Below, one piece after another: positions 5,714 to 7,803 of a stretch of DNA of 7,803 nucleotides. The translations under genes and the position numbers were made by a program. Numbering within the stretch: the first letter of the stretch is position 1; each line of letters begins with the position of its first letter. The notes below the pieces were generated by a model that saw nothing but the letters and a program-made list of their open reading frames with translations, had not been told where the DNA came from and searched no databases. The stretch is from Chloroflexota bacterium (GTDB taxonomy: Bacteria > Chloroflexota > Anaerolineae > Promineifilales > Promineifilaceae). The stretch covers positions 1-7,803 of the forward strand of contig QQUD01000690.1 in assembly GCA_008501785.1 (NCBI GenBank), in the 5' to 3' direction.

Positions 5714-6910
5714 CTACGTGCGACGCACCTCCGAGGTGGGTCGCACTTGATCGCCAATTACATTTTGCAGCTGCTTGAAATCAATATCGGTGGAAATCCC
5801 CCCGTCCAGATGCCAATGCCAGTTACAGCCACAATAATCTAATAAAATCCCTTGTGCCGGGACCCCGAGCCTTTTTGTTTCCCAACCGCCAGTTACATTT
5901 GTTAACGGACATGACACGCCCACAATGCCCAATGGTTCATCTTGTTTAAGGGAGGCATTTCCATTTGAAAATATATTTAGCTCGTGGGGAATAATCAGTA
6001 CATTGAAGCCCTGTTTTTTGCCAAGCTGAGTTATTTGGTGGACGCGGCATCCCGGTTCACACGCACTGCATTTTTCGCCCATCGGTGTTTCAGTGGCTTC
6101 ACAACGGCCGTCTTGTCTTGCCTTCATGCATGGTGGCAACAAAACCAGCTTGCGTTTCGTTTGCAGAAAGTCTTCACGAAACGAGCGGTTCAAAATTTCG
6201 GCTCCCACCATGTTCATGTGATATTCCACTCGCTGCCGTCCACAAAAGATCGAATCCTCTCGCCAACGATAGTCACTGGGGTGTGTTTCGGTGAGGAAAT
6301 GCTCGACATTTTGCGTGTAGTTGCCCAGTGTGGTTAAACTGTCTGCTTCAAACCATTTTGCAAATGAGAACGATTGATCTAAATATTTTCCAATTTCTTG
6401 TGCGGGCTGAGTTGCAAAGAAATCTCGCCACGCTTGAAGCCGCCGTACTTCTTCTTTAAAATCGCCAGTGGCGGACATCCAGCGCAGTAGTTGATCGAGA
6501 TTCTCAATGGTGGGGTTGATGAAAGAGTCAGATGCTTGTTTTTGAGATCGCAAGAAAAAGTTTAGTAAACCGCGTACAAAATCGACTGCCGGTTTCAAAA
6601 ACGCATTTTTGCGGCGCAATTTGACTAATTTGATGAGCAACTTTTCCATTGTTGGGGATTTACCAACCGCTTCACCGGCATAGGTTTGCCAAAGAATGCA
6701 TAGCGTGAGCAATTCAAAGGCATATTCGGCAAATGAGCGTGGAGTTTCGCGGTTGGTTGATTCGATGTGGTTTTGAAAGGCAATGACAATTGTGCCAACT
6801 TGTTTTTTTGCCTCGGCGATGAAGGTGTTGGTGAAGGTGGCGATGTCTTGGTAGTATTGGGTGGATTGGTTACGGCCGTTTCTCAATGAATATGTCACAA
6901 TTTCAGTCAT
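5714..6910 (-). CDS. DUF116 domain-containing protein
   Basis: A 398-residue protein whose C-terminal half (about 225-385) is a clear DUF116 domain. It shows YHMNMVGAEILNR (230-242), KLVLLPPCM (254-262), then C270, C281, C284 and C288 in the pattern C-x8-C-x10-C-x2-C-x3-C. These are followed by PHE (308-310), GIVGVSCPL (328-336), GVPAQG (349-354) and LLDYCGCNWHWH (356-367). The conserved cysteines and histidines suggest metal or iron-sulfur binding, but the reaction is not established for the family. The N-terminal 220 residues are helical and unrecognised; they lack a clear membrane anchor. ATG 6910 has AAAGG 9 nt upstream and lies 6 nt after the TetR stop, so the two form an operon. The last ten or so codons and the TAG stop come from, or abut, a hairpin repeat (5717-5748), so the tail VRPTSEVRRT is probably not ancestral. 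Confidence 0.9.
   Translation of the reverse strand: MTEIVTYSLRNGRNQSTQYYQDIATFTNTFIAEAKKQVGTIVIAFQNHIESTNRETPRSFAEYAFELLTLCILWQTYAGEAVGKSPTMEKLLIKLVKLRRKNAFLKPAVDFVRGLLNFFLRSQKQASDSFINPTIENLDQLLRWMSATGDFKEEVRRLQAWRDFFATQPAQEIGKYLDQSFSFAKWFEADSLTTLGNYTQNVEHFLTETHPSDYRWREDSIFCGRQRVEYHMNMVGAEILNRSFREDFLQTKRKLVLLPPCMKARQDGRCEATETPMGEKCSACEPGCRVHQITQLGKKQGFNVLIIPHELNIFSNGNASLKQDEPLGIVGVSCPLTNVTGGWETKRLGVPAQGILLDYCGCNWHWHLDGGISTDIDFKQLQNVIGDQVRPTSEVRRT
5717..5748. repeat. GTGCGACGCACCTC hairpin repeat, copy at the DUF116 3' end
   Basis: Arms 5718-5731 and 5733-5746 are complementary at 13 of 14 positions around a single central base. The same hairpin, with perfect arms, occurs at 7609-7639. Read on the minus strand it encodes the C-terminal tail of the DUF116 protein, and the stop codon follows directly. 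Confidence 0.8.
6871..6880. repeat. TACGGCCGTT, one-base variant of the AACGGCCGTT palindrome
   Basis: Nine of ten bases match, with the 8-bp core ACGGCCGT intact. It lies near the start of the DUF116 gene, read as Asn-Gly-Arg. Left 30 nt: 12 G and 2 C. Right 30 nt: 3 G and 6 C. Confidence 0.7.
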
Positions 6911-6916
6911 GATATT

Positions 6917-7519
6917 TTACCTTTGTCGCAGCCCTTCTAAAACAAATGCCGCCACTTGATCCGGATTAAACCAGATATTGCCACCTATACCAATTTGTGA
7001 GCAGCTTCCCAGATAAAGGCTCATCAGAAAACCGGCTGTCATGTCCACATCAACCGGTTTGAATTCACCTCGCTCCACACCATCTGTAACGATGTGGTTG
7101 ATCAGCAGTGCAAACAGGTCTTCATAGGCTGCATATATTCGTTGTTTGAACACATCATCGTGACCATAAATTACATTGATGGCGATGCGTGATTGATTGG
7201 GGTACTGTTTGACATAATTAAAACCGGCGCTGAAAAAGCAAGCCAATCTTTGGGTAGGGTCGTTTTCCATCTCAACTTGATTGACAATGTACCGGGTGTG
7301 AGTACAACCCACTTCATCGATCAATGCCAACATCAGTTCTCGTTTACCGGAAAAATAGTTGTAAATGGTGCCCTTCGCAAATCCAGCCGCCAAGGAGATT
7401 TTATTGATGTTTGCTGCAGAAAATCCTTTTTGTGCAATTTCTGCGGCTGCTGCTTGCAGCAGTTTGTGCCTGTTGTCGGTTAATATTTCGTCCCTTGTTG
7501 ATGTGGCGAAACGTGCCAT
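6917..7519 (-). CDS. TetR/AcrR family transcriptional regulator
   Basis: A 200-residue repressor of standard TetR size. The helix-turn-helix is at about residues 37-56 with the signature AGFAKGTIYNYFSGKRELM. The C-terminal domain contains aromatic and hydrophobic helices suited to ligand binding and dimerisation; the ligand is unknown. I chose ATG 7519 because AAGGA lies 6 nt upstream; the frame extending to 7579 would cross the promoter. It is the first gene of a two-gene unit with the DUF116 gene, 6 nt apart, so it very probably controls DUF116 expression along with its own. It is only distantly similar to the TetR at 1378-1998 outside the HTH, so the two operons are likely independent. Confidence 0.93.
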   Translation of the reverse strand: MARFATSTRDEILTDNRHKLLQAAAAEIAQKGFSAANINKISLAAGFAKGTIYNYFSGKRELMLALIDEVGCTHTRYIVNQVEMENDPTQRLACFFSAGFNYVKQYPNQSRIAINVIYGHDDVFKQRIYAAYEDLFALLINHIVTDGVERGEFKPVDVDMTAGFLMSLYLGSCSQIGIGGNIWFNPDQVAAFVLEGLRQR

Positions 7520-7549
7520 GGTTGTTCCTTTTTGCCTCGAGATAGTAAA

Positions 7550-7568
7550 TGGGTGGGCAGTCACCCAC
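7550..7568. promoter_or_regulatory. Candidate operator at the TetR-DUF116 transcription start
   Basis: Inverted repeat GTGGG-N6-CCCAC (7553-7557 with 7564-7568); alternatively TGGGTG pairs with CACCCA (7550-7555 with 7562-7567). It covers the expected start site of the promoter at 7569-7598, where a TetR repressor would act. The half-sites are short, so this is tentative. Confidence 0.4.
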
Positions 7569-7598
7569 ATTATAAGCAAAATATTATTTTGGTGTCAA
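7569..7598 (-). promoter_or_regulatory. Consensus sigma70 promoter of the TetR-DUF116 operon
   Basis: On the minus strand both hexamers are perfect: TTGACA (7593-7598) and TATAAT (7569-7574), separated by 18 bp of AT-rich DNA. The start should fall near 7562, giving a leader of about 43 nt to ATG 7519. Confidence 0.75.
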
Positions 7599-7608
7599 GG
7601 TGAATATT

Positions 7609-7639
7609 AGTGCGACGCACCTCTGAGGTGCGTCGCACT
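7609..7639. repeat. GTGCGACGCACCTC hairpin repeat, perfect copy
   Basis: Arms 7609-7623 and 7625-7639 are perfect reverse complements (15 of 15) around one base. It starts at the stop codon of the histidine kinase and lies between it and the TetR promoter, so it may act as a transcriptional barrier, although no T-run follows on the minus strand. A near copy is at 5717-5748. Confidence 0.85.
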
Positions 7640-7803
7640 TAGGAGCAGGGCCAGTTTATGTGAACGGCCGTTCCCATCCCCACACCCTCACTTTCGATCC
7701 AAATCTCCCCACCGTAAAACTCAACAATCAACCGCACCAGCGACAACCCAAGTCCAACCCCGGCGATTGTGCGGGAGCGTGATTTATCGGCGCGGTAAAA
7801 ACG
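7639..7803 (-). CDS. Histidine kinase, C-terminal end (partial)
   Basis: The last 54 codons of a leftward gene that continues beyond the window. The translation begins RFYRADKSRSR (the F-box region) and continues GVGLGLSLVRLIVEFYGG, the G2-box and following helix of the HATPase_c ATP-binding domain. It then shows IWIESEGVGMGTAV and a short tail ending in NWPCS. This is the standard C-terminus of a membrane-associated sensor histidine kinase; the sensor part and response regulator are out of view. The exact palindrome AACGGCCGTT at 7663-7672 encodes the Thr-Ala-Val of the conserved G-T-x-hydrophobic motif. The stop TAA (7639-7641) touches the hairpin repeat. No ribosome binding site links it to the TetR gene, which has its own promoter. 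Confidence 0.9.
   Translation of the reverse strand, partial: RFYRADKSRSRTIAGVGLGLSLVRLIVEFYGGEIWIESEGVGMGTAVHINWPCS
7663..7672. repeat. AACGGCCGTT palindrome, copy 5
   Basis: Exact copy inside the histidine kinase gene. Left 30 nt: 10 G and 6 C. Right 30 nt: 1 G and 16 C. Confidence 0.85.

Noticed and set aside
5643..5750. Small plus-strand ORF of 35 codons ending in the hairpin repeat
   Set aside because: It has no ribosome binding site, no recognisable family and ends inside a repeat, although its start reads somewhat protein-like.
6103..6112. AACGGCCGTC as a further palindrome copy
   Set aside because: One end base differs and the 30-nt flanks show no skew switch (7 G, 9 C against 7 G, 7 C), so it is probably a chance match.
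7609..7639. Rho-independent terminator of the histidine kinase
   Set aside because: The hairpin is strong, but no T-run follows on the minus strand, and the same hairpin is found inside another gene, so I call it a repeat.

Overview
The window is a typical stretch of bacterial chromosome at roughly 50% GC. It has Shine-Dalgarno-led genes, sigma70-type promoters, one lipoprotein signal, two TetR regulators, and a DUF2087, a DUF116 and a pentapeptide-repeat protein. The protein styles and the abundance of short palindromic and hairpin repeats remind me of Anaerolineae-like Chloroflexota. That is an impression from gene style, not a demonstrated assignment. No phage, transposase, CRISPR, tRNA or rRNA was seen.

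Layout. Positions 1-73 hold nothing I recognise. A serine-hydrolase-like lipoprotein lacking its catalytic residues runs leftward (74-1165). Divergent from it is a rightward operon: TetR (1378-1998), DUF2087 protein (1988-2434) and an HSL-type alpha/beta hydrolase (2529-3464). It is preceded by a strong promoter and an inverted repeat that looks like an autoregulatory operator. A GNAT acetyltransferase (3443-3967, minus) converges on the hydrolase, with a 22-bp overlap of the coding ends. Between 3968 and 4750 lies a repeat-rich, gene-poor stretch: three hairpin repeats, a C-terminal remnant of a TPR-like gene, an AT-rich segment with a doubtful ORF, and a nested hairpin; 4606-4750 shows nothing clear. 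Then come, all leftward, a 43-pentad pentapeptide-repeat protein (4751-5497), a DUF116 protein (5714-6910) in an operon with a TetR regulator (6917-7519), and the 3' end of a histidine kinase (7639-7803).

How the genes work together. Two independent TetR-led operons each place the regulator first and the likely regulated gene(s) behind it: one around a carboxylesterase-like hydrolase, the other around the DUF116 protein. The remaining genes show no obvious common pathway.

The most unusual signals are not genes. (1) The 10-bp palindrome AACGGCCGTT occurs five times exactly and once with a single change. Each time it sits at a sharp local switch from G-rich to C-rich on the same strand (by-eye totals over 30-nt flanks: 74 G to 18 C on the left, 12 G to 66 C on the right). 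(2) Four copies of a roughly 65-bp hairpin repeat keep the frame of their arms, but their middle stems differ and remain complementary. (3) A second hairpin repeat supplies the last codons of the DUF116 gene.
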